Counted from the stretch's first letter, positions 53,894 to 64,000 are shown. The stretch is DNA of 64,000 bases from Rubricella aquisinus (GCF_014199445.1 NZ_JACIJS010000003.1:293275-357274), one strand, 5' to 3'. A program made the numbers and translations. The notes: a model not told the origin generated them from the letters alone.

Positions 53894-54403
53894 GTGATCG
53901 AGCGGTTCGGCGGAGAATGGGTGCATACGGTAGACGGCAAGGGCCGTGTCTCCGTGCCTGCACTGTTTCGCCCGATCATCCGCGCCAATCACCCCGGGCT
54001 GGAGCCGGAAGCAAACCCCACCGTTATCATGATCCACGGCATTCAGGATCCCAACTGTATCCATGGTTATACGGTCAGGGAGTGGAACAAGCTTGCCGCC
54101 GAAATCGAGGATATCCCGGAATATACCGAGGAGCGGGACGCCTATGATGCGGTGTTCATCACGCCCGCCTTGCCCCTAGACCTTGACCCCAATGGTCGCA
54201 TCATTCTGCCCAAGGCCCTGCGGGAGAACGCGAACATCAACGGCAAGGCCGTGTTCGTCGGCACCAGCAACACGTTCCAGATTTGGAACCCCGACGCATT
54301 CGAGGCGAAACGGGCCAGCGCGCGCGCTTATTTCGACAGGCAGGCGACGACCGGGCCCCGCTTCCCGCGGTTGGGCAAGCGTAAAGAGAGTGTCTCAGAA
54401 TGA
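53894..54403 (+). CDS. mraZ: MraZ, transcriptional regulator of the dcw cluster
   Basis: 169 residues with two AbrB-like MraZ repeats, each containing the DXXXR core: [10 protein letters not shown] and [10 protein letters not shown]. It represses the division/cell-wall operon by binding decamer repeats, which are present 275 bases upstream. It starts at GTG 53894 with AGGCGAGG upstream. Overlaps rsmH by ATGA. Confidence 0.95.
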   Translation: MIERFGGEWVHTVDGKGRVSVPALFRPIIRANHPGLEPEANPTVIMIHGIQDPNCIHGYTVREWNKLAAEIEDIPEYTEERDAYDAVFITPALPLDLDPNGRIILPKALRENANINGKAVFVGTSNTFQIWNPDAFEAKRASARAYFDRQATTGPRFPRLGKRKESVSE

Positions 54404-55404
54404 CCGACGCACCCCACATTCCGGTGCTGTTGGATGGGGTGATCGCGTCCGCGGCACCGGTGGGGGGTGTTTGGCTTGATGGGACGCTCGGCGCGGGGGG
54501 CTATACCCGCGCGCTGCTTGATGCGGGCGCAGAGACGGTCATTGGTGTGGACCGTGACCCCGATGTCATAGCCGCGACCCCCGGTTGGGCCGATGCTTAC
54601 GGTGCGCGGTTCACGCTGGCCGAGGGGCGCTTCGGTGAGTTGGACGCGCTGGCGCGTGCGGCGGGGCATGAGGCGATTGACGGTGTCGTGCTCGATATCG
54701 GCGTATCCTCGATGCAAATTGATCAGGCCATGCGCGGCTTTTCCTTTCAGAAAGACGGTCCGCTTGACATGCGCATGAGCCAGACCGGGCCATCTGCCGC
54801 CGATCTTGTGAACACCATGTCAGAGGCGCAACTGGCCGATGTGCTGTTTCAATATGGCGAGGAGCGGGCTTCGCGCCGGATCGCGCGCAAGATTGTCGAG
54901 GCGCGCAAGGCCGGGCCGATCACCACGACCGGCGCGCTGGTCAGCCTGATTGAAAGCTGCCTGCCGCGCCCAAAACCTCACGATCCCCATCCCGCGACCC
55001 GCAGCTTTCAGGGTCTGCGTATCGCGGTGAATGGCGAATTACGCGAGTTGTTTCATGGGCTTGCCGCCGCCGAGCGTATCCTTGCGCCGGGCGGAAAGCT
55101 TATCGTGGTCAGCTTCCATTCCTTGGAGGACCGGATCGTGAAGCGGTTTTTCCAGTTGGCCTCCGGGCGGGGTGGGGCGGCGAACCGCCATGCCCCGATC
55201 ACCGAAGAGGCACCGGCCCGCTTTGATCTGATGACACGCCGCGCGGTGGTGGCGGATGACGCGGAACTGAGCGTCAACCCGCGCGCGCGCTCCGCCAAAT
55301 TGCGCGCCGGCACCCGGACGGACGCGCCCGCGCTGCGGCCCGATCCGCTGGCCCTTGGTCTGCCCCGCCGGGATGTTTCTATTTTGCGAGAGGAGGTCCG
55401 ATGA
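54400..55404 (+). CDS. rsmH: 16S rRNA m4C1402 methyltransferase
   Basis: SAM-dependent methylation of 16S rRNA C1402; 334 residues. Family blocks are [25 protein letters not shown] (SAM site), [13 protein letters not shown], and [16 protein letters not shown]. The order mraZ-rsmH-ftsL-ftsI is the classical dcw start. It overlaps both neighbours (ATGA with mraZ, ATGA with ftsL). Confidence 0.97.
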   Translation: MTDAPHIPVLLDGVIASAAPVGGVWLDGTLGAGGYTRALLDAGAETVIGVDRDPDVIAATPGWADAYGARFTLAEGRFGELDALARAAGHEAIDGVVLDIGVSSMQIDQAMRGFSFQKDGPLDMRMSQTGPSAADLVNTMSEAQLADVLFQYGEERASRRIARKIVEARKAGPITTTGALVSLIESCLPRPKPHDPHPATRSFQGLRIAVNGELRELFHGLAAAERILAPGGKLIVVSFHSLEDRIVKRFFQLASGRGGAANRHAPITEEAPARFDLMTRRAVVADDAELSVNPRARSAKLRAGTRTDAPALRPDPLALGLPRRDVSILREEVR

Positions 55405-55802
55405 AAATCTTTCTCAATGTCCTTCTGGTCGGTCTTGTGGTCGCGGTCGCGACATGGGCCTACCGCGTGAATTACGCCACCCATGACGCGCTGGATCGGG
55501 TGGAGGTGCTGGAGATGGCCATCGCAGGTGAGCGCGATGCGATCAATGTGCTGCAAATCGAATGGGCCTATCTCAACCGACCTGAACGGCTGGCCGAATT
55601 GGTCGGGCAGTATTCCGATCAACTGGGCCTGATGCCGATGGATCCGGGCCATTATGGAGAGGTCGCGATGATCTCCTTCCCGGTGGAAGACCCCTATATC
55701 GGTGCACCCGCGCAGCGCCTTGCCTCGGTCGGGTCAGAGCCGATGCTGCCGATGACGCTGGAGGAAGCGCGCGCTTGGATCGCGCGGGAGGCAAGCCAAT
55801 GA
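55401..55802 (+). CDS. ftsL: Cell division protein FtsL
   Basis: 133 residues: short cytoplasmic head, one membrane helix (about 4-20), then a coiled-coil-like periplasmic segment ([29 protein letters not shown] in part) containing the family's NRPERLAEL block. It bridges FtsQ/FtsB and FtsI in the septal complex. Identity rests on size, topology and place between rsmH and ftsI. It overlaps ftsI by ATGA. Confidence 0.9.
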   Translation: MKIFLNVLLVGLVVAVATWAYRVNYATHDALDRVEVLEMAIAGERDAINVLQIEWAYLNRPERLAELVGQYSDQLGLMPMDPGHYGEVAMISFPVEDPYIGAPAQRLASVGSEPMLPMTLEEARAWIAREASQ

Positions 55803-57592
55803 TCCGAGTGCCTCTGCGCCCCTTGGCCAAGGTGATCGCCGCCCGCGAAATGGGCGAAAACCCTGATGTGGCGGAGGCAGAGCGCCGGGCCGCTGCCCTC
55901 CGTGTGCGCCGCGTCCGCGAACGCCGCCGCGCGGAAAAGCGCCTGATCCTCGTGGCCTGTGTCGTCACGCTCGCCTTTGGCTGGGTCGGGTTTCGGATGG
56001 GCGATCTGTCTTTCAGCGGTGACGGGCGGGTGATGAGCGCGCGTGCGAGCGAAGTCCTGCGCAATGCCCGCGCCGACATCGTGGATCGGAACGGCGAGGT
56101 TCTCGCCACAAATCTCAACACATCCTCCCTTTATGTCGAGACGCGGCACATGGTGGACAAGGACGCAGTGGCCGATGGGCTGGCCGCGATCTTCCCCGAT
56201 CTGGACCGCGATACGCTGCGCGCACGGTTTGACGCGCCCGGCAATCTGCATTGGATAAAGCCGCAGATCAGCCCGGAGCAGGAACAGGCCGTGTTTGACC
56301 TTGGCCAGCCGGGCATCTTTTTTGGCAGCCGTCAGATGCGGGTCTATCCCAATGGCCAGCGGCTTGGACCCATCCTTGGCGGGACGCGCTATGAGCGGGC
56401 GGACACGACCGGGGCCGAGATTATCGGCATCGCGGGGCTGGAGAACGGTTTTGAGGAGCGGCTGAGCGATCCCGCGCGGGTGGATGAGCCACTTGTCCTC
56501 TCCATCGACCTGCGTGTGCAGACCGCCATGCGGGACGTGCTGGCCGCTGAGATGGAGCGGCTTGATGCGCGCGCCGCTGCGGGCATCCTGATGGACGCAA
56601 ACACGGGCGAGGTCATCTCCATGGTGTCCTTGCCGGATTTCGATCCGAATAACCGGCCCGGGTTTGGTGGGTATGCGGGCGACAGCCCGTTGTTCAACCG
56701 CGCAAGTCAGGGGGTGTATGAGCTTGGCTCCACCTTCAAACCCTTTTCCGCTGCTCTCGCGATGGAGATGGGGGTCGCCACGCCCGAGACGATGATCGAC
56801 ACGCGCGGGCCGTTGCGCTGGGGGCGCTTCTCCATCGGGGATGTGCACCGGATGGACCCGCAGATGAGCGTCGCCGACGTGATCGTGCAATCCTCCAACG
56901 TCGGCACCGCGCGATTGGCGCTGATGACGGGGACCGAAGCGCAGCAGGATTTCCTGCGCGCCTTTGGCCTGATGGAGCCCACTGGGCTGGAACTGCCCGA
57001 AGCACGGCTCGCCCGCCCCATCACGCCGGAGCGGTGGTCAGACCTGTCGACAATGACGATCAGCTATGGCCATGGCATTTCCGTCTCTCCGCTGCACATG
57101 GCGGCGGCCTATGCGACGCTGACCAATGGTGGGCTGCGGGTGGAGCCGACGCTTTTGGCCGGGGCCGAGCGCCCGGGTGAGGAGGCGCGCGTCATCTCCG
57201 CCGACACGTCGGCGGCAATCCGCACAATGCTGCGCCGCGTGGTGGCGGAAGAGGCCGGAACGGCCAATTTCGCAGAAGTACCGGGTTATGAGGTGGGTGG
57301 CAAAACCGGTTCTGCTGATAAACCATCGGCCAGCGGGGGTTATGACCGGGACAAGGTGATCGGCACCTTTGCTGCAGTGTTCCCCACCAGCGCGCCGCGC
57401 TATGTTCTGGTGGTCACGCTTGATGAGGCAAAGACCTTTGCCTACGGGCGCACATGGCGCACCGCCGGGTGGACGGCAGCGCCTGCATCGGCGAAAGTCA
57501 TCCGCAGAATCGTGCCCATTCTGGGTATGCGCCCCATGCCGTCCGCACCACCGGCTCCGCTGGTGGATGTGACATTGACCGGGTTGCGCTGA
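55799..57592 (+). CDS. ftsI: Septal peptidoglycan transpeptidase FtsI (PBP3)
   Basis: 597 residues: basic cytoplasmic head, a membrane helix at about 48-66, a dimerisation domain and the transpeptidase domain with active-site motifs STFK (Ser311), SSN and KTGS. It cross-links septal peptidoglycan and is a beta-lactam target. The C-terminus is proline-rich. The stop is followed by a 47-base gap with an A-rich stretch before murE. Confidence 0.97.
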   Translation: MIRVPLRPLAKVIAAREMGENPDVAEAERRAAALRVRRVRERRRAEKRLILVACVVTLAFGWVGFRMGDLSFSGDGRVMSARASEVLRNARADIVDRNGEVLATNLNTSSLYVETRHMVDKDAVADGLAAIFPDLDRDTLRARFDAPGNLHWIKPQISPEQEQAVFDLGQPGIFFGSRQMRVYPNGQRLGPILGGTRYERADTTGAEIIGIAGLENGFEERLSDPARVDEPLVLSIDLRVQTAMRDVLAAEMERLDARAAAGILMDANTGEVISMVSLPDFDPNNRPGFGGYAGDSPLFNRASQGVYELGSTFKPFSAALAMEMGVATPETMIDTRGPLRWGRFSIGDVHRMDPQMSVADVIVQSSNVGTARLALMTGTEAQQDFLRAFGLMEPTGLELPEARLARPITPERWSDLSTMTISYGHGISVSPLHMAAAYATLTNGGLRVEPTLLAGAERPGEEARVISADTSAAIRTMLRRVVAEEAGTANFAEVPGYEVGGKTGSADKPSASGGYDRDKVIGTFAAVFPTSAPRYVLVVTLDEAKTFAYGRTWRTAGWTAAPASAKVIRRIVPILGMRPMPSAPPAPLVDVTLTGLR

Positions 57593-57639
57593 CCCACCGA
57601 TGAAAAAAGGCCGCGAGGCACCAAAAATAAGGCTTTGCA

Positions 57640-59133
57640 GTGACAAATGCTGATCTTCTCCGCTTGCGTCTCAGGGATGATGCGGCGTTTTTCGGACCAG
57701 ACCTTGTTGGCCCCCTGACGGGGATCGCCGTTGACAGCCGGGATGTGAAACCAGGGTTTCTGTTTGCGGCCTTACCCGGCTCAAAAATTCATGGCGCGGA
57801 ATTTGCCACTTATGCGCTGCGCATGGGGGCAGTTGCTGTCCTGACGGACGCCGAAGGCATGCGCTATCTGATGGACGAGGGGCTGGACACCGCCGCCCCC
57901 GTCATCGTGGCGAAGGACGCGCGCCTGTCGCTCGCGCGCGCTGCATCGGTCTGGTATGGCGCGCAGCCCGAAACCATCGTCGCGGTTACGGGCACCAATG
58001 GCAAAACCTCCGTTGCGACCTTTCTGCGCCAGATATGGCAGGGGCTGGGGCGGCGCGCCGTGAATTTCGGCACCACGGGTGTCGAGGGCAGCATCACGCG
58101 GCCCCTTAGCCATACTACGCCGGAGCCAGTGACGCTGCATGCGCTGCTGGCCGATCTGGCGGGCAATGGCGTGACCCACGCGGCGATGGAGGCGTCCTCC
58201 CACGGGTTGGACCAGCGGCGGCTTGATGGTGTGCGCCTTGCTGCAGGCGGGTTCACGCATCTGAGCCGCGATCACCTTGATTATCACGAAACGATGGAAG
58301 CCTATGCGGAGGCCAAGCTGGGCCTTTTCTCGCGTGTGCTGCCCGAGGATGCGACAGCAGTGGTCAATATCGACGATCCCATTGCGGCGAAGGCTGGCGT
58401 GGTCGCGCAGGATCGGGGCCTTGGGGTGATCAGCACCGGGCGCAATCCTGCGGCGATGCTGGCGCTGACCGGGACGGAATTTCATGACAAGGGGCAGGTC
58501 ATCCATTTCACCTATCGGGGTGTGACCCATTCTGCCGACCTCGCGCTTATCGGCGGGTTTCAGGCAGAGAATGCACTGCTTGCCGCGGGCCTCGCCATTG
58601 GTGCGGGGGAGGATGCAGAGGAGGTGTTCGCGCAGCTTGAGGGCCTCGGCGGCGTGCGCGGGCGGATGGAGCTTGCCGCGACGCGGCAGAACGGTGCGCC
58701 CGTTTATGTCGATTATTCCCACACGCCTGATAGCGTTGCCACAGCGCTCAAGGCGCTGCGGCCCCATGTGGCAGGACGGCTCATCGTTGTCGTGGGCGCT
58801 GGGGGGGATCGTGATCCGGGCAAGCGGCCGATGATGGGCAAAGCCGCTGTTGAGGGCGCGGATATCGCCATCATTACTGATGACAATCCCAGAACCGAGG
58901 ACCCCGCGCTGATCCGTGCGGCTGTCATGGCAGGGGCGCCGGGTGCCACGGAAGTGGGCGACCGGGCGGAGGCCATTTTGCGCGGGGTCGATATGCTGGG
59001 CCCCGAGGACGCGCTGCTGATCGCGGGCAAAGGGCATGAAACCGGGCAGATCGTGGGCTCCGAAATTCTGCCCTTCGACGATGCGGAGCAGGCCCGCGCG
59101 GCGGTCACAGCCCTTGACCGGGGTGGGCTATGA
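57640..59133 (+). CDS. murE: UDP-MurNAc-tripeptide synthetase
   Basis: Adds meso-diaminopimelate to UDP-MurNAc-L-Ala-D-Glu; 497 residues. The ATP loop VTGTNGKTSVATF, the substrate motif MEASSHGLDQRR and the DAP-selecting DNPR (ITDDNPRTED) are present, so it is a DAP-adding, not lysine-adding, enzyme. It starts at GTG 57640. It overlaps murF by ATGA. Confidence 0.97.
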   Translation: MTNADLLRLRLRDDAAFFGPDLVGPLTGIAVDSRDVKPGFLFAALPGSKIHGAEFATYALRMGAVAVLTDAEGMRYLMDEGLDTAAPVIVAKDARLSLARAASVWYGAQPETIVAVTGTNGKTSVATFLRQIWQGLGRRAVNFGTTGVEGSITRPLSHTTPEPVTLHALLADLAGNGVTHAAMEASSHGLDQRRLDGVRLAAGGFTHLSRDHLDYHETMEAYAEAKLGLFSRVLPEDATAVVNIDDPIAAKAGVVAQDRGLGVISTGRNPAAMLALTGTEFHDKGQVIHFTYRGVTHSADLALIGGFQAENALLAAGLAIGAGEDAEEVFAQLEGLGGVRGRMELAATRQNGAPVYVDYSHTPDSVATALKALRPHVAGRLIVVVGAGGDRDPGKRPMMGKAAVEGADIAIITDDNPRTEDPALIRAAVMAGAPGATEVGDRAEAILRGVDMLGPEDALLIAGKGHETGQIVGSEILPFDDAEQARAAVTALDRGGL

Positions 59134-60593
59134 CCATTTTGTGGACAGCGGCGGAGGCCGCAGCGGCAACCGGTGGGCGCGCGACCACGGATTGGGCGGC
59201 GACCGGAGTGTCGATTGACACGCGCTCCCTTGCCGCTGGCGATATCTTCGTCGCCCTGACCGATCAGCGCGATGGCCATGATTTCGTCGCACAAGCCTTA
59301 GAGAAGGGGGCAGCCGCGGCGCTTGTGTCCCGCGTGCCGGAGGGCGTCGCCTCTGACGCGCCGCTTCTCATAGTGGAGGACGTGCTCCCTGCACTTGAGG
59401 CGCTTGGCCGTGCCGCCCGTGCCCGCAGCCGCGCCAAAGTGATCGGCGTCACCGGATCGGTCGGCAAGACCGGCACCAAGGAGATGCTGCGCGCGATGCT
59501 GGAGGTGCAGGGCCATGTCCACGCCGCCGAGCGCAGCTTTAACAATCACTGGGGCGTGCCCCTCACGCTGGCCCGCCTGCCGAAAGATGCGGATTTCGCG
59601 GTGATCGAGATTGGCATGAACGCGCCGGGTGAGATTTCGCCCTTGTCGCAAATGGCCCGCCCCCATGCCGCGATCATCACCACTGTCGCCGCCGTCCATA
59701 TCGAGAATTTCGAGAATATTCAGGGCATTGCCCGCGAAAAAGCTGCGATCCTGGATGGTCTGGAGCCGGGTGGGGCGGCGATCCTCAACCGCGATATCGA
59801 GACCTATCCGATCCTGAACCGGCGGGCGCGCAGGCTTGGCGCCCGGATTGTGAGCTTTGGCGCGGCGGGGCGCCCGACATACCGTTTGCGCGATGCGCAG
59901 ATGACAGAGGACAGCACGCAGGTGGAGGCGATGATTGCCCGCCAGCCGCTTCTGTTCAAGATCGCGGCTCCGGGCCTGCATCTCGCGCTCAACGCGCTCT
60001 CCGCCCTTGCGGCGGTGGAGGCCGTGGGCGGGGATGTGGCGCAGGCCGCTCTTGCGCTGGGCCAATGGCATGCACCCGATGGCCGGGGCGCGCGATGGAC
60101 CCTATCGCTCGGCTCGCAGGGCGTGGATGGCACGGTTTTGCTGATCGACGACGCGTTCAACGCGAACCCAACCTCCATGGAGGCGGCTTTGGGCGTGCTG
60201 GCGGCGATTGCCCCGAAAAACGGCGTGGGCCGGGTGCAGAAGGGCCGCCGCATCGCCTTTCTGACGGATATGCTGGAACTGGGGTCGGAGGCAGAGGCGG
60301 CGCATGAGGGTATCGCGGACTTGCCGGTGCTCAAGGGCGTGGACCGCATCCATTGCGCGGGCCCCCTGATGCAGGCGCTCCATAACAGCCTGCCCCATGA
60401 CAAGCGGGGCGAATGGCATCCATCGGCGGAAAAACTCGCATCACGGGCCGGTCGGCTCTTGGATGCGGGCGATGTGGTGCTTGTGAAAGGATCGAAGGGG
60501 TCTAAGGCCTCGCGCATCGTTGACGCGATGCTCAAACTGGGGCAAGCGACCCGCGCGGACATTCCCCGCGCATTCGAAGACGGAGAGGGCTAA
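59130..60593 (+). CDS. murF: UDP-MurNAc-pentapeptide synthetase
   Basis: Adds D-Ala-D-Ala to the UDP-MurNAc tripeptide; 487 residues. [14 protein letters not shown] is the ATP loop, then [27 protein letters not shown] and the C-terminal [15 protein letters not shown]. It overlaps murE and shares the A of TAATG with mraY, so the murE-murF-mraY block is translationally coupled. Confidence 0.97.
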   Translation: MTILWTAAEAAAATGGRATTDWAATGVSIDTRSLAAGDIFVALTDQRDGHDFVAQALEKGAAAALVSRVPEGVASDAPLLIVEDVLPALEALGRAARARSRAKVIGVTGSVGKTGTKEMLRAMLEVQGHVHAAERSFNNHWGVPLTLARLPKDADFAVIEIGMNAPGEISPLSQMARPHAAIITTVAAVHIENFENIQGIAREKAAILDGLEPGGAAILNRDIETYPILNRRARRLGARIVSFGAAGRPTYRLRDAQMTEDSTQVEAMIARQPLLFKIAAPGLHLALNALSALAAVEAVGGDVAQAALALGQWHAPDGRGARWTLSLGSQGVDGTVLLIDDAFNANPTSMEAALGVLAAIAPKNGVGRVQKGRRIAFLTDMLELGSEAEAAHEGIADLPVLKGVDRIHCAGPLMQALHNSLPHDKRGEWHPSAEKLASRAGRLLDAGDVVLVKGSKGSKASRIVDAMLKLGQATRADIPRAFEDGEG

Positions 60594-61681
60594 TGCTCTA
60601 TTATTTGACGGCCCTGTCCGATGGCGGCGACTTTTTCAACCTGTTTCGGTATCTGACCTTCCGGTCGGGCGGTGCGTTTTTTACCGCACTATTCATCGGC
60701 CTCTTTTTTGGCCGTCCGATGATCGCAGTGCTGCGCCGCCAACAGGGTAAGGGCCAACCAATCCGCGAGGATGGGCCGGAGCGGCATCTGATCGAAAAAG
60801 CGGGCACGCCAACGATGGGTGGCCTGCTGATCCTTGTGGCGCTGACGGTCGCAACGCTGATGTGGGCGCGCTGGGACAATGGCTATGTCTGGATGGTGCT
60901 CTTGGTCACGCTCGGTTTCGGGCTGATCGGGTTTGCCGACGATTATGGCAAGGTGAAGCGTCAAAACAACTATGCCGGGCTGTCGGGACGGTTGCGGCTC
61001 GCCATTGGGTTCGGCATTGCCGCGATTGCCGGATGGTGGGCGATGCAAATGCATTCGCCGGAGCTGTCGGGCCATCTTGCCTTCCCGATTTTCAAGGATT
61101 TGTTGCTGAACCTGAGCTTCCTGTTCATACCGTTTGCGATGATCGTGATCGTGGGTGCCGCCAATGCGGTGAACCTCACGGACGGTCTTGATGGGCTTGC
61201 GATCATGCCAGTGATGATTGCGGCGGGCGCGTTCGGGATCATCGCCTATCTGATCGGGCGTGTGGATTTCACCGATTATCTTGATGTGCACTACGTCGAA
61301 GGCACCGGGGAGGTCAGCGTGTTCTGTGCCGCGATCATTGGCGCTGGGCTTGGCTTTTTGTGGTACAACGCCCCGCCTGCGGCCGTGTTCATGGGCGACA
61401 CCGGATCGCTCGCGCTTGGTGGCGCGCTGGGTGCGATTGCGGTTGCGACCAAGCATGAGATCGTCTTGGCCATCATTGGTGGCCTGTTCGTGGTGGAGGC
61501 GCTGAGCGTCATCATTCAGGTCGCTGTCTATAAACGCACCGGCAAACGGGTGTTCCTCATGGCCCCGATCCACCATCATTTCGAAAAGAAGGGATGGGCG
61601 GAAAGCACGATCGTCATCCGCTTCTGGATCATTTCCCTGATCCTTGCCCTGATCGGGCTTGCCACGCTGAAGCTGCGATGA
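60593..61681 (+). CDS. mraY: Phospho-MurNAc-pentapeptide translocase
   Basis: Multi-pass enzyme (about ten helices) that makes lipid I on the cytoplasmic membrane; 362 residues. Signature segments are [36 protein letters not shown] and [15 protein letters not shown], followed by [12 protein letters not shown]. The stop overlaps an SDR gene by ATGA, which is unusual since murD normally follows. Confidence 0.97.
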   Translation: MLYYLTALSDGGDFFNLFRYLTFRSGGAFFTALFIGLFFGRPMIAVLRRQQGKGQPIREDGPERHLIEKAGTPTMGGLLILVALTVATLMWARWDNGYVWMVLLVTLGFGLIGFADDYGKVKRQNNYAGLSGRLRLAIGFGIAAIAGWWAMQMHSPELSGHLAFPIFKDLLLNLSFLFIPFAMIVIVGAANAVNLTDGLDGLAIMPVMIAAGAFGIIAYLIGRVDFTDYLDVHYVEGTGEVSVFCAAIIGAGLGFLWYNAPPAAVFMGDTGSLALGGALGAIAVATKHEIVLAIIGGLFVVEALSVIIQVAVYKRTGKRVFLMAPIHHHFEKKGWAESTIVIRFWIISLILALIGLATLKLR

Positions 61682-62322
61682 AAACGGCGCTGGTGACCGG
61701 GGCAAATCGGGGCATTGGCCGCGCGATTGCCGCGGGGCTGGCAGCGCAGGGTATCCAAGTTCGGGTGGGCGCGCGGAATCTGGCGGATGCCGTCAGGGTG
61801 GCCGATGAGATCGGCGGTGAAGCCGTCGAGATTGACCTTGAAAGGGCCGAGACATTCAGCGCGGCGGACGGCGTCGATATCCTCGTGAACAACGCGGGCG
61901 TGCTGGGGCAGGGGCCGTTCCTGACCGATCCTGATGGATTTGCGCAGCATATGCAGGTGATGCTGCATGGCCCTTATGCGCTGATCGCGCGCGCGGTGCC
62001 CGGTATGCAGGTGCGCGGCTATGGTCGCATCGTCAACCTGTCCTCGGGATGGGGCAGCTTTGCCGAAGGGCTGGACGGCCCGCATGCCTATGGTGTGGCG
62101 AAAGCCGCGCTTAACGCGCTGACCCTCGCGCTGAGCCGCGAATTGCCCGCCTGTGTTAAGATCAACGCGATGTGTCCCGGCTGGGTGCACACGCGCATGG
62201 GCGGTGAAGCCGCCCCGCGCAGCCCGGAGGAGGGTGCAGACACCGCGCTCTGGCTTGCAACCCTGCCCGAGAGCGGCCCGACCGGGGGCTTTTTCCGGGA
62301 TCGTGCGCCGATTGACTGGTGA
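61678..62322 (+). CDS. Short-chain dehydrogenase inserted in the dcw cluster
   Basis: 214-residue classical SDR with TGANRGIG cofactor motif, NNAG structural motif, and Ser/Tyr/Lys in VNLSSGWG and YGVAKAAL. It lies between mraY and murD, overlapping mraY by ATGA and ending 20 bases before murD, so it is fully part of the operon. The substrate is unknown; there is no standard peptidoglycan step for it. GC content and codon use look like its neighbours', so an old insertion is likely. Confidence 0.9.
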   Translation: MKTALVTGANRGIGRAIAAGLAAQGIQVRVGARNLADAVRVADEIGGEAVEIDLERAETFSAADGVDILVNNAGVLGQGPFLTDPDGFAQHMQVMLHGPYALIARAVPGMQVRGYGRIVNLSSGWGSFAEGLDGPHAYGVAKAALNALTLALSRELPACVKINAMCPGWVHTRMGGEAAPRSPEEGADTALWLATLPESGPTGGFFRDRAPIDW

Positions 62323-62342
62323 CGGAATGAAAGGATAACGGG

Positions 62343-63749
62343 ATGATCCCTGTTCGTGGATATCAGGACCGCAAAGTTGGCGTTTTGGGCTTGGGCCGGT
62401 CGGGCATGGCCACGGCGCACGCGCTGCGTGCAGGTGGGGCGGAGCCGATCTGCTGGGATGACAGCCCCGACCGGCGGGCGGAGGCAGAGGCCGACGGCTT
62501 TGCCATTGCTGACCTGACCAAGGATGCAAGCTGGTCCGGTATCGCTGCGCTGATCGTATCCCCCGGTATTCCGCACCTTTATCCCACACCCCACCCGGCG
62601 GTGACGCTGGCGCAATCGCATGGCGCGGTGGTCGACAATGATGTCGGCCTGTTCTTCCGGTCCTTCGCGACGGAGGAATGGGACATGATGGAGAACCCAC
62701 CCCGCGTCGTGGCCGTCACGGGCTCTAACGGGAAATCCACGGTGACCGCACTTATCCATCATATCCTCAAGGAAACCGGGCGCATGGTGCAGATGGGCGG
62801 CAATATCGGTCGCGGTGTGCTGAGCCTTGATCCGGGGGAGGATGGGGAGGTTTTTGTGCTGGAATTGTCGAGCTACCAGATCGAGCTTGCCCGCGCACTG
62901 ACCCCCGATATCGGAGTGTTCACCAATCTATCGCCCGATCATCTGGACCGTCATGGCGGGATGGGCGGCTATTTCGCGGCCAAACGACGGCTGTTTGCCG
63001 AAGGCGGCCCGTCGCGCGCGGTGATCGGTGTGGATCAGCCGGAAGGCCGATTCCTCGCCGCACAATTGCGCGAACGCGAAAGCGATGGTGATCCGGTGAT
63101 CCGCATCTCCAACGGGAAACTGACCGGGGATGGGTGGCATGTGTTTGCACGCAAGGGGTGGCTGGCGGAATGGCGGCGGGGCCGGCAGGTCGCGTCTTTT
63201 GACATGCGGGATTTCAGGGGGCTGCCGGGCGCGCATAACCATCAGAATGCCTGCGCGGCCTATGCCGTGTGCCGCAGTCTGGGCCTGAACCCGCGCGATG
63301 TTGAGGCTGCCATTTCCCGCTTTCCGGGCCTGCGCCATCGCTGCCAGATCGTGGGCGAAAAAAACGGGGTCCGCTTTGTGAATGACAGCAAGGCGACGAA
63401 TGCGGATGCCGCCGAACAGGCGCTCAGGGCGTTCAGCAACATCCATTGGATCGCGGGAGGCGTGGCGAAAGAGGGCGGCATCGCGCCGCTCTTGCCCTTG
63501 CTGGACCGGGTGAAGAAGACCTACCTGATCGGTGAGGCTGCGGAGGCGTTTGCCGCGACGTTGCGCGACACTCCTCACGAAATCTGCGGAACGATGGTGG
63601 CGGCTGTCGATGCGGCCCAGAAAGCGGCCATCCCCGGCGATGTGATCCTGCTTGCGCCCGCCTGTGCGTCCTTCGATCAGTTCACGAGCTTTGAGGCGCG
63701 TGGCGAAGCATTTGAAGCACTGGTGGCGAATATCCTCGCAGCGAAATAG
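62343..63749 (+). CDS. murD: UDP-MurNAc-L-alanine:D-glutamate ligase
   Basis: 468 residues: Rossmann-like N-domain ([14 protein letters not shown]), central ATP domain with [23 protein letters not shown] and [11 protein letters not shown], and a C-terminal domain with [15 protein letters not shown] and [11 protein letters not shown]. It adds D-Glu to UDP-MurNAc-Ala. It is the last complete gene in the window; a composite repeat follows. Downstream ftsW, murG and murC are expected but lie outside. Confidence 0.97.
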   Translation: MIPVRGYQDRKVGVLGLGRSGMATAHALRAGGAEPICWDDSPDRRAEAEADGFAIADLTKDASWSGIAALIVSPGIPHLYPTPHPAVTLAQSHGAVVDNDVGLFFRSFATEEWDMMENPPRVVAVTGSNGKSTVTALIHHILKETGRMVQMGGNIGRGVLSLDPGEDGEVFVLELSSYQIELARALTPDIGVFTNLSPDHLDRHGGMGGYFAAKRRLFAEGGPSRAVIGVDQPEGRFLAAQLRERESDGDPVIRISNGKLTGDGWHVFARKGWLAEWRRGRQVASFDMRDFRGLPGAHNHQNACAAYAVCRSLGLNPRDVEAAISRFPGLRHRCQIVGEKNGVRFVNDSKATNADAAEQALRAFSNIHWIAGGVAKEGGIAPLLPLLDRVKKTYLIGEAAEAFAATLRDTPHEICGTMVAAVDAAQKAAIPGDVILLAPACASFDQFTSFEARGEAFEALVANILAAK

Positions 63750-63768
63750 CCGGGAACGACCCGGAGCG

Positions 63769-64000
63769 CTCCCGCACGTCGCCACCTCATCAGAGATGAG
63801 GCGGCTCCCTTTGGGCCGGGCAGCGCCTACGGCGCTGGGGCTGCGCCTGTCATGAGGTGTTTGAGGAACAGGCCTGTTCCTCAAATCACCCGCTCAATTG
63901 TGGGCGTCACGATTCGCCCGCGCGTCAAGGCCGCTCGTTCCTCGGACCTTGACCCACGGCCGAATCGCGGGGGCCGCTCTTACTTCACCAAGTCCAATTC
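63769..64000 (+). repeat. Composite repeat, modules Y and X (locus 2, cut by window edge)
   Basis: Downstream of murD: CTCCCGCACGTCGC, hairpin CCTCATC-AGA-GATGAGG, GCTCCCTTTGGGCCGGGC, hairpin CAGCGCC-TAC-GGCGCTG (to 63837), then module X from 63854. X begins with a perfect 26-base palindrome (13-base arm TTTGAGGAACAGG and its complement) and continues nearly identical to 49841-49966. The window ends at CCAATTC, where module Z begins in locus 1, so the element probably continues. It may also act as the end of the murD transcript, though no T-run is seen. Confidence 0.85.

Noticed and set aside
53652..53963. Small frames over the mraZ leader
   Set aside because: They overlap the promoter and the mraZ start on both strands and lack start signals or family features.
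1..64000. CRISPR array, prophage, transposase, toxin-antitoxin or secretion-system island
   Set aside because: No regularly spaced repeats, integrase, phage structural or transposase motifs were seen; the gene content is nearly all core metabolism.

Overview
The window looks like a chromosomal segment of a roseobacter-type alphaproteobacterium (Rhodobacteraceae). I infer this from the high GC content, the very compact operons with ATGA/GTGA start-stop overlaps, and marker gene orders: def-def-fmt, folK-rpoZ-rel-pdxJ-acpS-lepB-rnc-era-recO, chvI-chvG-hprK-rapZ-PTS with pckA opposite, etfBA next to a PduO-type adenosyltransferase, nrdR-ribD/ribE-ribBA-ribH-nusB, dnaG-rpoD, and an mraZ-led dcw cluster behind rnpB. 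Almost everything is core housekeeping. I see no phage, transposase, CRISPR array, toxin-antitoxin pair, tRNA or rRNA.

Layout. 1-5 kb (mostly minus): formyl-Met handling (fmt, two deformylase paralogues, one without its catalytic residues), RNase HI, a DUF3429 membrane protein, a LysE-type exporter, ispH and a NYN-domain protein. 5-14.5 kb (plus): one long run from folK through omega, the ppGpp enzyme, PdxJ, AcpS, LepB, RNase III, Era and RecO. 14.5-20 kb: a META lipoprotein, an acyl-CoA dehydrogenase best read as methylsuccinyl-CoA dehydrogenase, a TauE-type permease, a DUF429 protein and PEP carboxykinase. 20-25 kb: the ChvG/ChvI two-component system in one operon with HPr kinase, RapZ, an EIIA of the mannose type and HPr. 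25-31.5 kb: cytochrome b561/YceI, a hydroxybutyryl-CoA dehydrogenase, a DUF6473 protein, the electron transfer flavoprotein genes, a cobalamin adenosyltransferase and two short-chain dehydrogenase/membrane genes. 31.5-44 kb: parC, then the riboflavin/nusB cluster, split by a divergently oriented capsule segment (kpsS, a Wza/KpsD-like lipoprotein, kpsC). 44-53 kb: rpoD-dnaG-tadA, rluB, a HAD-like protein and an amidase. 53-64 kb: RNase P RNA, then mraZ-rsmH-ftsL-ftsI-murE-murF-mraY-(SDR)-murD.

The genes link in several ways. Methylsuccinyl-CoA dehydrogenase, EtfAB (its expected electron acceptor), hydroxybutyryl-CoA dehydrogenase and the adenosyltransferase (B12 for the mutases) fit an ethylmalonyl-CoA pathway for acetyl-CoA assimilation. 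PEP carboxykinase faces the regulatory PTS and ChvGI, suggesting shared control of gluconeogenesis.

The least explained signals are non-coding. A composite repeat occurs at 49760-50083 and again at 63769-64000: a conserved module of about 125 bases plus a second module whose hairpins change sequence but keep pairing. Smaller relatives lie before recO and as a 44-base inverted pair bracketing the membrane-protein/nusB/ribH/ribBA segment. A nested inverted-repeat element able to fold as a three-way junction sits in the etfB leader. Three direct decamers typical of MraZ operators abut a plausible promoter before mraZ.
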